Source: Deltaproteobacteria bacterium
Lineage (GTDB): Bacteria; Desulfobacterota; Desulfarculia; Desulfarculales; Desulfarculaceae
DNA length: 19,831 nt
Assembly (NCBI GenBank): GCA_020444165.1
Contig: JAHLLK010000088.1
Location: 1-19,831, forward strand
Direction: 5' to 3'
The notes under the pieces are model-generated. The model was given only the letters and a program-made list of their open reading frames with translations. It searched no databases and had not been told where the DNA came from. How positions within the stretch are numbered: position 1 is the first letter of the stretch; every line of letters starts with the position of its first letter. Positions 10,340-17,260 of this stretch are shown here, piece by piece. The position numbers and the translations under genes are program-made.

Positions 10340-11164
10340 ATGGCGGCAAACGGCCCAGGGCGAAAATACTCCGGCAGCCCCCTAGCCCCCCGGCCCGGGC
10401 TGGCCGGCTGGCTCAGGCTGTTGGCCGGGCTGGCCTTCCCTCGGGCCTGCCCGGAGTGCGGGGCCCCGCCGGCCGCGGATGACGTCTTCTGCCCGGCCTG
10501 CGCGGCCGCGGTGGACCGGCTGGTCCCCTCCTGCCCCCGGTGCGGGAGCCCGGCCGGGCCGGGCGAGACCCCGGGCGCGGCGTGCGCCGCCTGCCGGCGG
10601 GAGCCGCCGCCCTTTGAGCAGGCCTTTGCCCCCTGGCGGCACGCCGGACCCCCGGCCCGGGCGGTGGCGGATTTCAAGTACCGCTACCGCTGGGCCACCG
10701 GCTGGGAGCTGGCCCAGGCCCTGGGGCGGGAGATCCCGCCGGCGTGGCTCACCTGGGCCCAGGTGGCGGCGCCCGTGCCCCTGCACCCCCGCCGCTTGCT
10801 CCGCCGGGGTTTCAACCAGTCCCTGGTCCTGGCCCGGGGCCTGGCCCGCGCGGCCCGGCAACAGGGCGGAGAACTCCCCGTGGCGGCGCGGCTCTTGGCC
10901 CGGCTCCGCCACACCCGGCCCCAGGTGGGGCTCAATGACGGCCAGCGCCGCCAGAACGTGGCCGGGGCCTTTGGCCCGGGGCGGGAGGCGGCCCGCTGGC
11001 TGACCGGCCGCCGGGTGCTGCTCGTGGACGACGTCTGCACCACCGGGGCCACGGTGGCCGAGTGCGCCCGGGTGCTGTTGGCCCAGGGGGCCCAGGCGGT
11101 GCGGGTGGTGACCCTGACCCGGGCCGGCCACGAGCCGGCCGGGCTCCCCCCCAGGCAGCCGTAG
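10340..11164 (+). CDS. comF: ComF family phosphoribosyltransferase-like protein
   Basis: A 274-aa ComF/GntX-type protein, associated with DNA uptake in competent bacteria but found widely in non-competent ones. The N-terminal zinc-finger region has cysteine pairs CPEC (C37, C40), CPAC (C51, C54), CPRC (C65, C68) and CAAC (C82, C85). The conserved FKYRYR block (residues 112-117), the GFNQS motif (157-161) and the C-terminal PRPP-binding loop [14 protein letters not shown] (226-239) follow. The ATG at 10340 is chosen because the open frame upstream (from 10142) runs through the palindromic element and the end of icd. GGAAG and GGGGGAG precede the ATG, although the latter is very close. The next gene, rfaE2, starts 17 bases after the stop. 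ComF itself is often an orphan of unknown biochemical role. Confidence 0.9.
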   Translation: MAANGPGRKYSGSPLAPRPGLAGWLRLLAGLAFPRACPECGAPPAADDVFCPACAAAVDRLVPSCPRCGSPAGPGETPGAACAACRREPPPFEQAFAPWRHAGPPARAVADFKYRYRWATGWELAQALGREIPPAWLTWAQVAAPVPLHPRRLLRRGFNQSLVLARGLARAARQQGGELPVAARLLARLRHTRPQVGLNDGQRRQNVAGAFGPGREAARWLTGRRVLLVDDVCTTGATVAECARVLLAQGAQAVRVVTLTRAGHEPAGLPPRQP

Positions 11165-11181
11165 AGGTAAGAATTAAGAAT

Positions 11182-11667
11182 ATGGATACATCCAGCAAGC
11201 TCCAAGCGCGGGACCAGGCAGCCCGCCTCACCCGGGAGGTGCGGGAGGCCGGCGGCCGGGTGGTGTTCACCAACGGCTGCTTCGACCTGTTGCACGCCGG
11301 CCACGTGACCTATCTGGAAGAAGCCCGCGGCTTGGGCGATTTCCTGGCCGTGGGCCTGAACAGTGACGCCAGCGTGCAGAGCCTGGCCAAGGGCCCGGAA
11401 CGGCCCCTGGTGCCCGAGGATCAGCGGGCCCGGGTGCTGGCGGCCCTGGCCGCGGTGGACCTGGTGGTGATCTTTGACGAGCCCACCCCCCTGGCCCTGA
11501 TCGAGGCCCTGGCCCCGGACATCCTGGTCAAGGGCGGCGACTGGCCGGTGGAGGCCATCGTGGGGGCGGATTTCGTGCGGGCCCGCGGGGGCCTGGTGGC
11601 GTCCCTGCCCCAGGTGCCCGGGCTTTCCACCACCGCCCTGGCCGAGAAGATTCGGGGAAGCGCTTGA
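11182..11667 (+). CDS. rfaE2: D-glycero-beta-D-manno-heptose 1-phosphate adenylyltransferase (stand-alone)
   Basis: Transfers AMP from ATP to heptose-1-phosphate to give ADP-heptose, the inner-core LPS precursor, which implies a Gram-negative envelope. The 161 aa correspond to the C-terminal nucleotidyltransferase half of HldE. The separate sugar kinase half (RfaE1/HldA) is not fused and not in the window. The nucleotidylyltransferase signature [10 protein letters not shown] (HxGH at H38-H41) is clear, as are KGGDW (117-121) and the closing [11 protein letters not shown], equivalent to the ISTTxxxxK motif of the superfamily. The ATG at 11182 lies between the comF stop and the first conserved strand. 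The Shine-Dalgarno is weak (GAGG about 14 bases upstream). Its stop codon overlaps a TTGACA that could be a -35 element for the next gene. Confidence 0.93.
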   Translation: MDTSSKLQARDQAARLTREVREAGGRVVFTNGCFDLLHAGHVTYLEEARGLGDFLAVGLNSDASVQSLAKGPERPLVPEDQRARVLAALAAVDLVVIFDEPTPLALIEALAPDILVKGGDWPVEAIVGADFVRARGGLVASLPQVPGLSTTALAEKIRGSA

Positions 11668-11760
11668 CAACCCCCGCCCGGTCCTGGTGAATTTAGGCTA
11701 ATACCCTTCCCTCACCCTCGGGTGCCAGTGGGAGTAATTTCATGATGAATACAAACCTTA

Positions 11761-11838
11761 AAGTTTTTTTGAGGAAGGAAGATGTGGGGGGAAACCCCTT
11801 TTGTTGAAAAAAAAGGGGTTTCCCCCCACATCTTCCTC
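11761..11838 (+). repeat. Long palindromic poly-T element, family 2, copy 2
   Basis: 11777-11802 and 11811-11836 form a perfect 26-bp inverted repeat around an 8-base AT-rich centre, the longest stem of the three copies. The left flank begins AAGTTTTTTT (11761-11770), as in copy 3 and, in reverse, copy 1. It fills much of the gap between rfaE2 and the DUF2333 gene. Transcribed from rfaE2, it would form a very stable hairpin and could act as a terminator. Confidence 0.85.
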
Positions 11839-11873
11839 GTCATCAAGCAAACTTTTAACGAAAGAAGCGCGCC

Positions 11874-12908
11874 ATGAACCCCACCCCCGAGAAGTCCGAG
11901 CCCCGGCCCTCCCGGCTGGCTTGGTTGAATCCTTTTGGCGGCGGGATATCCCCGGTCAAACGCCTGGTGCGGGCCGTGCTCCTGGTGGTGGTCCTGTATT
12001 TCCTGGTGGCGCCGTTCGTGTGGTGGCGGGAGTATTCCCGGGCCTTTCCGGATTTCTTTGATCCCCGGCCGCCGGCCAAGGAGGCGGCCGATGTCCAGGC
12101 CTATCCTCCGGGCACGGTGTACACCGGGGCCATGATCACCCTGGGTGAGCAACTGCTCACCGGGTGGCTGCCCAACGACATCCTGTATCCCAGCATTTTC
12201 CTGGACAATCCCCAGAACTTCCAATTGGGCGTGTTGGAGGTGTTGCGCTACGCCAGCCGGGTCCTCCGGGACAACCTGAGCCGCCAGCGCACCACCGACA
12301 AGATCGACGCCGAGGCTGACCGGGCCTTTACCGACTTTTCCAACAACCCCAAGCTGTGGATGCTGCCCTCGGCTGAGAGCAAAATCTCCGACGGCGTCTT
12401 GACCCTGAAGCGCTTTCAAGCCAACCTCAAGACCAAAAAGTCCAATTTCTATCCCCGGGCCGACAACCTCATCGAAATGATGGAGCAGTTCACCAGCCTG
12501 TTGGGCGGGGTGGACACCCGCCTGGCCAACGCCCCCCGGGACTGGTCCCTGCACCTGAGCGAAGAAACCGCCGGGGATCGCTACTCCGAGGGCGAGACCA
12601 TGACCTCGGTGAAGGTGCCCTGGACCCAGGTCGACGACAACTTCTACTTTGCCCGCGGGGTGTCCTATGGGCTCAGGGAGATGCTCCTGGCCGCGCAGTG
12701 GGAGTTCGCGGACGTGATCAAAATGAAGCGCTCGGACGAGCTGTGGCAGAACGTGGTGGACGAATTGGCCCTGGCCAACTTCGAACCCCTGTTCGTGCTG
12801 AACGGCTCCCGGGACTCCGTCTTTGCCAACCACAGCCTGATGCTCATGGCCACCCTGGAGGATTGCCGCCAGAAGATGAGCAACATTCAGCACATGCTGG
12901 AGAGGTAA
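11874..12908 (+). CDS. DUF2333 family membrane-anchored protein
   Basis: A 344-aa protein that I assign to the uncharacterised DUF2333 family from its overall pattern, in particular TGWLPNDILYPSIFLDNPQN and RDNLSRQRTTDKID. The function is unknown. A short cytoplasmic N-terminus with a basic patch (KRLVR) precedes a single hydrophobic segment at about residues 31-51, so it is probably a signal anchor with the rest in the periplasm. The remainder is soluble and helix-rich, with no catalytic motif that I can recognise and no cysteine except one near the C-terminus. The ATG at 11874 follows GAAAGAAG. A short gene for a six-cysteine protein follows after 4 bases, so the two are likely cotranscribed. 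The family name is a recollection and should be confirmed by a profile search. Confidence 0.75.
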   Translation: MNPTPEKSEPRPSRLAWLNPFGGGISPVKRLVRAVLLVVVLYFLVAPFVWWREYSRAFPDFFDPRPPAKEAADVQAYPPGTVYTGAMITLGEQLLTGWLPNDILYPSIFLDNPQNFQLGVLEVLRYASRVLRDNLSRQRTTDKIDAEADRAFTDFSNNPKLWMLPSAESKISDGVLTLKRFQANLKTKKSNFYPRADNLIEMMEQFTSLLGGVDTRLANAPRDWSLHLSEETAGDRYSEGETMTSVKVPWTQVDDNFYFARGVSYGLREMLLAAQWEFADVIKMKRSDELWQNVVDELALANFEPLFVLNGSRDSVFANHSLMLMATLEDCRQKMSNIQHMLER

Positions 12909-12912
12909 CAGG

Positions 12913-13104
12913 ATGCCGGCCCCTCCCCGATGCCGAGATTGTCTTTTTTGTGAGGACGTGCTGGACGGCGCGGTGTACTGCAGCAGCGCCGATCTGGCCC
13001 AGGATTGCGGCTGGGAAGCCTATTACCTGGAGCAGGGCTTCCTGGTGCTGCCGCCGGACGACGCCCGGTTGCAGACTTGCTTCTGGTACGTGGCCAAACG
13101 CTGA
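12913..13104 (+). CDS. Small six-cysteine protein, function unknown
   Basis: A 63-aa protein with CRDCLFC near the N-terminus (C7, C10, C13) and further cysteines C23, C32 and C56. That is close to one residue in ten and suggests zinc or Fe-S binding. No signal peptide or membrane segment is visible. The ATG at 12913 follows AGAGG by about 6 bases, and the gap from the DUF2333 stop is 4 bases. The tight spacing and the cysteine pattern argue that it is real and cotranslated with the DUF2333 gene. I do not recognise the family. It faces the convergent nrpR-like gene across 54 bases that hold a 16-bp palindrome. Confidence 0.7.
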   Translation: MPAPPRCRDCLFCEDVLDGAVYCSSADLAQDCGWEAYYLEQGFLVLPPDDARLQTCFWYVAKR

Positions 13105-13122
13105 GGACCGCCTCGGCGAAAG

Positions 13123-13138
13123 GCCGCCCCGGGGCGGC
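13123..13138. terminator. GC-rich palindrome between convergent genes, possible bidirectional terminator
   Basis: GCCGCCCC (13123-13130) followed directly by GGGGCGGC forms a perfect 16-bp palindrome. It is centred in the 54-base gap between the converging six-cysteine gene and the nrpR-like gene. The location suits a shared terminator, but only AGGTTT follows on the plus strand and there is no real T-tract on either side. Rho-independent termination is therefore uncertain. Confidence 0.4.
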
Positions 13139-13158
13139 AGGTTTGCCGGGTTATCCCG

Positions 13159-14172
13159 TCACGCCGCCCCCCGGTACCCCCCCAGAGCCTCTTGAAAGGT
13201 AGCCAACTCCTCAAAGGGATGGAGGAGCCCCATGGCCTTGTTGAAGGTGGGGATGCCCGCCTCCTCCACCGCGGCCAGGGGGTTCAGCCCGCCCAGCACC
13301 ACCAGCCCCACCCGGCCCGGCGACACCGGCACCTCCAACAGCGGCTGCCCGGGCCGTCCCAGCAGGAGAATCCCCCCCAACCCGGCCCTTTCCATGCGGG
13401 CGCCCAGGCGGCGGGCCTTGTCCGCGGCCTGGGAGGGTATTTCCCGGAAGCTGGCCCCCACCAGGCCCTCGCCGCTGGCCAACACCGCGCCCACCGAGGT
13501 CATCTGGCCCTTGATGAAGATCTCCAGGGGGTCCAGGGTGGTGCCGTCGTAGTTGATGATCTGCACGAAGCGTAACGGTTTGCCGCCGGAAAAGGCCAAC
13601 AGTCCGCCGAAGCGGTTGGTGGTGGGGATGCCCTCGGCCAAGAGCACCCCGTTGACGCTCACCGAGCAGATGGTGGCCACCCCCACCTCGTCCGGCCCCA
13701 GGGTCAGGCGGCCCAAGCGGGCGCCCGGCGGGGCCCAGAGCATGCGCCGGCCCATGCCCAGGCCCGCGGCGAAGATCTTCTCCATGATCAGGGCGGCTTG
13801 GGCCGCCCGGGCCACCTTCAGGGTGGAGAGGTTGATCACCACCAGGCCCTTGGCCTGGCGCAGGCGGAAGGTCATGCGGAAGGTCAGGGCGTCCACCCGG
13901 GCGGCCACGAAGCCCACCTTGTCGGCCACGAAGGAACTTTCCAGCTCCTGGCGGCCCTTGGCCGTGAGCACGCGCCCCCGGCGGCCCGAACTCTCGGTGA
14001 AGCCCTGCTGGTCGGTGATGTTCAGGTAGTAGCGGATGGTGCGCTGGCTCATGGGCCGCCCGCCCACCTCCAGGGCCTGGGCCAGGCGGGCCCCCCCCAG
14101 GGGCCGCTCGGACTCGGCCAACACGTTCAGGATGTCCAGCACCTTGCGCCGGCTGCGCTCGTCCATGGCCAT
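13159..14172 (-). CDS. NrpR-like transcriptional regulator (winged helix plus one DUF128 domain)
   Basis: A 337-aa relative of NrpR, the archaeal repressor of nitrogen-fixation and ammonia-assimilation genes, which is released by 2-oxoglutarate. Residues 8-75 form a winged-helix DNA-binding domain (RRKVLDILNVLAES, then SQRTIRYYLNITDQQGF). Residues from about 85 to 325 form a single NrpR/DUF128 effector domain, with VGFVAARVDALTFRMTF, the repeated VSVNGVLLAEGIPTTNRFGG type motif and IINYDGTTLDPLEIFIKG. Methanococcus NrpR has two such domains in one chain, so this is the short form. The start is the ATG at 14172, with GGGAA about 9 bases upstream. A second ATG two codons on is also possible. 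A tandem hairpin array begins only 26 bases upstream and may be in its leader. Target genes are not evident in the window. Confidence 0.83.
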   Translation of the reverse strand: MAMDERSRRKVLDILNVLAESERPLGGARLAQALEVGGRPMSQRTIRYYLNITDQQGFTESSGRRGRVLTAKGRQELESSFVADKVGFVAARVDALTFRMTFRLRQAKGLVVINLSTLKVARAAQAALIMEKIFAAGLGMGRRMLWAPPGARLGRLTLGPDEVGVATICSVSVNGVLLAEGIPTTNRFGGLLAFSGGKPLRFVQIINYDGTTLDPLEIFIKGQMTSVGAVLASGEGLVGASFREIPSQAADKARRLGARMERAGLGGILLLGRPGQPLLEVPVSPGRVGLVVLGGLNPLAAVEEAGIPTFNKAMGLLHPFEELATFQEALGGYRGAA

Positions 14173-14197
14173 GGATACTATTCCCTTTCCCGCCGGG

Positions 14198-14747
14198 GCG
14201 GCATGCTGCCGCTCCCAGCGGCATGCTGCCGCTCCCTATTCGTGTCGTGCGAAGCCCGACTCCGCCCCGGCCTCGCGCGCTCCCGGAGCAGGCTTGCCAT
14301 CAACCTGCAATTCCAGCGGTATGCTGCCGCCCCCAGCGGCATGCTGCCGCTCCCATATCGTGTCGTGCGAAGCCCGACTCCGCCCCGGCCTCGCGCGCTC
14401 CCGGAGCAGGCTTGCCATCAACCTGCAATTCCAGCGGCATGCTGCCGCCCCCAGCGGCATGCTGCCGCTCCCATATCGTGTCGTGGGAGGCCCGACTCCG
14501 ACCCAACCTCGCCCGCTCCCGGAGCAAGCTTGCCATCAACCCGCGACCCCAGCGGCATGCTGCCGCTCCCATATCGTGTCGTGGGAGGCCCAACTCCGAC
14601 CCAACCTCGCCCGCTCCCGTAGTAGGCTGGCCAGGAACCTGCGACTCCAGCGGCATGCTGCCGCTCCCAATTAGTGTCGTGCGGGGCCCGACTCCGCCCC
14701 GGCCTCGCGCGCTCCCTTGCTAAGCCTGCCATGAACCTGCAACTCCT
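14198..14747. repeat. Tandem array of five 98/118-bp units with a palindromic core
   Basis: The 15-base core GCGGCATGCTGCCGC, itself a hairpin (6-bp arms), occurs eight times: at 14198, 14218, 14316 (one base changed), 14336, 14434, 14454, 14552 and 14650. Cores at 14218, 14336, 14454, 14552 and 14650 begin the long units, with spacings of 118, 118, 98 and 98. The 118-bp units differ by an extra copy of a 20-base core block. Between cores, the roughly 80-base inserts are highly similar to each other, including GTGTCGTG, a CGACTCCG block and a second stem GCAGGC/ACCTGC. Neither period is a multiple of three, so it is not a coding repeat. The conserved inserts exclude CRISPR. Confidence 0.9.
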
Positions 14748-14813
14748 GGCGTTCGTTTTTCGGCCGGGTTTTTTAAGTGCGGAAAGCTTTTCACCCCCTC
14801 GCCTCCCCACCGG

Positions 14814-15016
14814 CCCCAAATTGGGGATCAGGGGGAGTTAGGCAGCGTATATTAATGGCATAACCCGCCCAAGAGTCCGGAACCACGCCCGGCGGGCGCC
14901 GTCCGGCGCCGCGGCAGGCCGGGCGCCGGCGACCGGCGCCGCCCGGACGGGCTGTGTGACCAACCTACCGGCCCCAGGCGCTGGGGTCAAGTTCAAGGCT
15001 GCAATTTTGCAGCCTT
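14814..15016 (+). other. Cluster of strong hairpins, possible structured RNA
   Basis: In order these are CCCCAA-A-TTGGGG (14814-14826), a 13-bp stem with a 3-base bulge (14899-14911 with 14935-14950), CCCCAG-GCG-CTGGGG (14972-14986), and a perfect 10-bp stem AAGGCTGCAA/TTGCAGCCTT with a TT centre (14995-15016). A TATATT at 14848-14853 could be a -10 element, but no -35 is at the right distance. I do not recognise a known riboswitch, RNase P, SRP, tmRNA or 6S pattern. Confidence 0.45.
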
Positions 15017-15136
15017 TGGCCTAAGCTTCCCACGAGAGGCCCCCGAGGGAACGGAGAAAACACCATGGCCAGTTACCCTTTATTTTTCCTTAAAAAATGC
15101 GGTCTAATGCGCCTTGCCGCCCCAGGCCGCCAACTA

Positions 15137-15165
15137 TTGACAATTTGGTATCCCCATGGGATAAA
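15137..15165 (+). promoter_or_regulatory. Sigma70-type promoter upstream of nadE
   Basis: A perfect -35 TTGACA (15137-15142) is followed by a 17-base spacer and GATAAA (15160-15165), which matches the -10 consensus at 4 of 6 positions. Transcription would begin near 15172, giving nadE a leader of about 260 bases containing the hairpins of element copy B. Confidence 0.65.
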
Positions 15166-15192
15166 GGCAAACATTGCCGTTTCAAACGTGTG

Positions 15193-15355
15193 TTTGGCGG
15201 AAAAATCCGCCAAATGGCACGGCTTTAGATCGCCAACCAAGGCCACCCTGGCCTTGGTTGGTCGCGCCTTGACAAAAGCGTGGTTTTGCCAAGGCTCACG
15301 ATTTGCGTCGATTTTGACAAATCTCCGCAAATCGGGAGGCCATCCCTGGCCTCCC
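15193..15355 (+). repeat. Dispersed hairpin-rich intergenic element, family 1, copy B
   Basis: Five stem-loops follow one another. TTTGGCGGA/TCCGCCAAA is at 15193-15214. An 11-bp stem with a CCC loop is at 15235-15259. A 12-bp stem with one mismatch is at 15266-15295. GATTTGCG/CGCAAATC is at 15300-15333. GGGAGGCCA/TGGCCTCCC is at 15334-15355. The core 15280-15301 matches copy A at 20 of 22 bases, and the segment around 15334-15356 also resembles 6780-6805. It would lie in the nadE leader. Confidence 0.7.
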
Positions 15356-15429
15356 CCAGGCTGTTTGCCAACCGCCTGGTTTTTTGCCCAAACCGCCCGC
15401 CAAGGTAGGCGCGGACCCTGGGGCGAGTC

Positions 15430-17130
15430 ATGAGCGTGGTGCGAGTGGCCCTGGCCCAGATCAACCCCACGGTGGGTGATCTGGAAGGCAACGTGGCCCT
15501 GATCGAACGATACCTGGACCAAGCCCGGCAAGCGGGAGCGCACGTGGTGCTTTTTCCGGAGCTGGCCGTGTCCGGTTACCCGCCCGAGGACCTGCTCATG
15601 AAGCCCCGCTTCCTCCAGGACGCCGCCCTGGCCCTGGAGCGCCTGGCCCCGGCCTGCCAGGACCTCATCGCCCTGGTGGGCTTTCCGGAGTCCGCGGACG
15701 GGGTGGTGTACAACGCCGCGGCCGTGCTTTCCCAGGGCCGGGCCCTGGGGCGCTACCGCAAGCTGGAGCTGCCCAACTACGGGGTCTTCGACGAAAAGCG
15801 CTACTTCACCCCGGGGGAGCGCCCCTTCTTCCTGGATCTGGGAGGCATTCGAGCCCAACTCACCATCTGCGAGGACGTCTGGATCCCGGGCAACACCCTG
15901 GAGCAGGCGGCCCGCCGCCACGGGGCCCAACTGGTGCTGAACCTCTCGGCCTCGCCTTTTTTTGCCGGCAAGCTGGCCATCCGCCAGGAGATCATGGGCC
16001 GCTACGCCCAGGCCTCGGGGGCGGTGGTCTGCCACAACAACCTCATCGGCGGCCAGGACGAGCTGGTCTTCGACGGCGGCTCCCTGGTGGTGACCCCCCG
16101 GGGGCGGGTCTTGGCCGCGGCCCAACGCTTCCAGGAGGACCTGGTGGTGTTGGACCTGGACCTGCCGCCGTGGCCCGGGCCCCTGGAGAGCCCCGAGGTG
16201 GAGGTGCTGGCCCTGGACGCCCCGGCCCCGCCGCCCGGCCCGGCCCGGAGCGGCCACCTGGCCCCCGCGGCGGACGAGCCCTCCGAAATGCTGGCCGCCC
16301 TGGTGTTGGGCACCCGGGACTACGTGCAAAAGAACGGCTTCAAGCGGGTGGTCCTGGGCCTGAGCGGCGGCATCGACTCGGCGCTGACCGCGGCCATCGC
16401 CGTGGAGGCCCTGGGCGCGGCCAACGTGGTGGGGGTGACCATGCCCAGCCGCTACACCTCCGGCGAGACCAAGAGCGACGCCGAGCTGGTGGCGGCCAAC
16501 CTGGGCATCGAACTGTTCACCCTGCCCATCGCCGGCATCCTGGAAAGCTATCTGGGCGAGTTGGGCCGGGCCCTGGGCGAGGAGGTGGGCGGGGTCACCG
16601 AGGAGAACCTGCAGGCCCGCATCCGGGGCAATCTCCTGATGGCCCTGTCCAACCGCCACGGCTGGCTGGTCTTGACCACCGGCAACAAATCCGAGACCGC
16701 GGTGGGCTACTGCACCCTGTACGGTGACATGGCCGGCGGTTTCGCGGTGATCAAGGACGTGCTGAAGACCCGGGTCTACCAGCTGGCCGAACTGGTGAAC
16801 CAGCGGGCCGGCCGCGAGCTGATCCCCCAGAGCACCATCGACCGGCCGCCCTCGGCCGAACTCCGGCCCGACCAGAAGGACACCGATTCGCTGCCGCCCT
16901 ACGAGGTGCTGGACCCGGTGTTGCAGGCCTACGTGGAGCAGGACAAGGTGCTGGACGAGATCGCCTGCGAGGGCCACGACCCGGCCCTGGTGGTCCGGGT
17001 GGCCCGCATGGTGGACCTGAACGAGTACAAGCGCCGCCAGGCCCCCCCGGGGGTGAAGATCTCCCCCAAGGCCTTTGGCAAGGACCGGCGCCTGCCCATC
17101 ACCAACCTCTACCGGCCGGGCTGGAACTAG
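15430..17130 (+). CDS. nadE: Glutamine-dependent NAD+ synthetase
   Basis: Final step of NAD biosynthesis: amidates deamido-NAD with ATP, using ammonia from glutamine. The 566 aa comprise two domains. The N-terminal nitrilase-like glutaminase (about residues 1-255) has the catalytic triad E44 (FPELAVSGYPPEDL), K111 (YRKLELPNYGVFDE) and C147 (LTICEDVW). The C-terminal ATP-pyrophosphatase synthetase domain has the P-loop SGGIDS (312-317), TTGNKSE and the usual closing KISPKAFG block. Length and domain order fit the bacterial glutamine-dependent class. The ATG at 15430 sits at the first conserved strand. It overlaps the stop of an upstream 122-codon frame in an ATGA arrangement. A promoter is proposed at 15137-15165. 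A palindromic element follows the stop. Confidence 0.97.
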   Translation: MSVVRVALAQINPTVGDLEGNVALIERYLDQARQAGAHVVLFPELAVSGYPPEDLLMKPRFLQDAALALERLAPACQDLIALVGFPESADGVVYNAAAVLSQGRALGRYRKLELPNYGVFDEKRYFTPGERPFFLDLGGIRAQLTICEDVWIPGNTLEQAARRHGAQLVLNLSASPFFAGKLAIRQEIMGRYAQASGAVVCHNNLIGGQDELVFDGGSLVVTPRGRVLAAAQRFQEDLVVLDLDLPPWPGPLESPEVEVLALDAPAPPPGPARSGHLAPAADEPSEMLAALVLGTRDYVQKNGFKRVVLGLSGGIDSALTAAIAVEALGAANVVGVTMPSRYTSGETKSDAELVAANLGIELFTLPIAGILESYLGELGRALGEEVGGVTEENLQARIRGNLLMALSNRHGWLVLTTGNKSETAVGYCTLYGDMAGGFAVIKDVLKTRVYQLAELVNQRAGRELIPQSTIDRPPSAELRPDQKDTDSLPPYEVLDPVLQAYVEQDKVLDEIACEGHDPALVVRVARMVDLNEYKRRQAPPGVKISPKAFGKDRRLPITNLYRPGWN

Positions 17131-17160
17131 AAATGATTTATCAAAATAATGAAATATATG

Positions 17161-17236
17161 AAGTTTTTTGGGGGAAGGGGGGTGTGGGGGGAAACTTCTT
17201 TTTTTCCCAAAAAAGGGGTTTCCCCCCACATTCCCA
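17161..17236 (+). repeat. Long palindromic poly-T element, family 2, copy 3
   Basis: Left arm 17184-17204 and right arm 17209-17229 pair over about 20 bp. The left flank is an exact 35-base inverse match to copy 1. Where copies 1 and 2 have CCCC in the left arm, this copy has CTTC (17195-17198) facing GGGG (17215-17218). Plus-strand RNA would still pair through two G-U wobbles. It lies between nadE and the amidotransferase gene. Confidence 0.82.
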
Positions 17237-17260
17237 TTTCTTCGAAAGGCTCCTAGAACC

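Larger units (their letters stand above)
14173..15429. other. Noncoding 1.26-kb stretch between nrpR-like gene and nadE
   Basis: Open frames cross this stretch but none resembles a known protein. From left to right it holds the nrpR-like leader, the 98/118-bp tandem array (14198-14747), a T-rich segment (14750-14775), a cluster of strong hairpins (14814-15016), a Shine-Dalgarno-like GGAG followed by ATG at 15065, a good sigma70 promoter (15137-15165) and dispersed element copy B (15193-15355). The promoter probably serves nadE. Confidence 0.65.

Noticed and set aside
14223..14723. Repeat protein encoded by the tandem array
   Set aside because: The repeat periods of 98 and 118 are not multiples of three, so the frame changes from unit to unit. 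No start signal or family resemblance was seen.
14198..14747. CRISPR array
   Set aside because: The sequence between palindromic cores is itself conserved and about 80 bases long, so there are no unique spacers, and no cas gene is present.
14814..15064. NAD-responsive riboswitch, 6S RNA or other known structured RNA
   Set aside because: Strong stems are present, but I see none of the conserved single-stranded motifs of the families I know, so it is reported only as unassigned structure.
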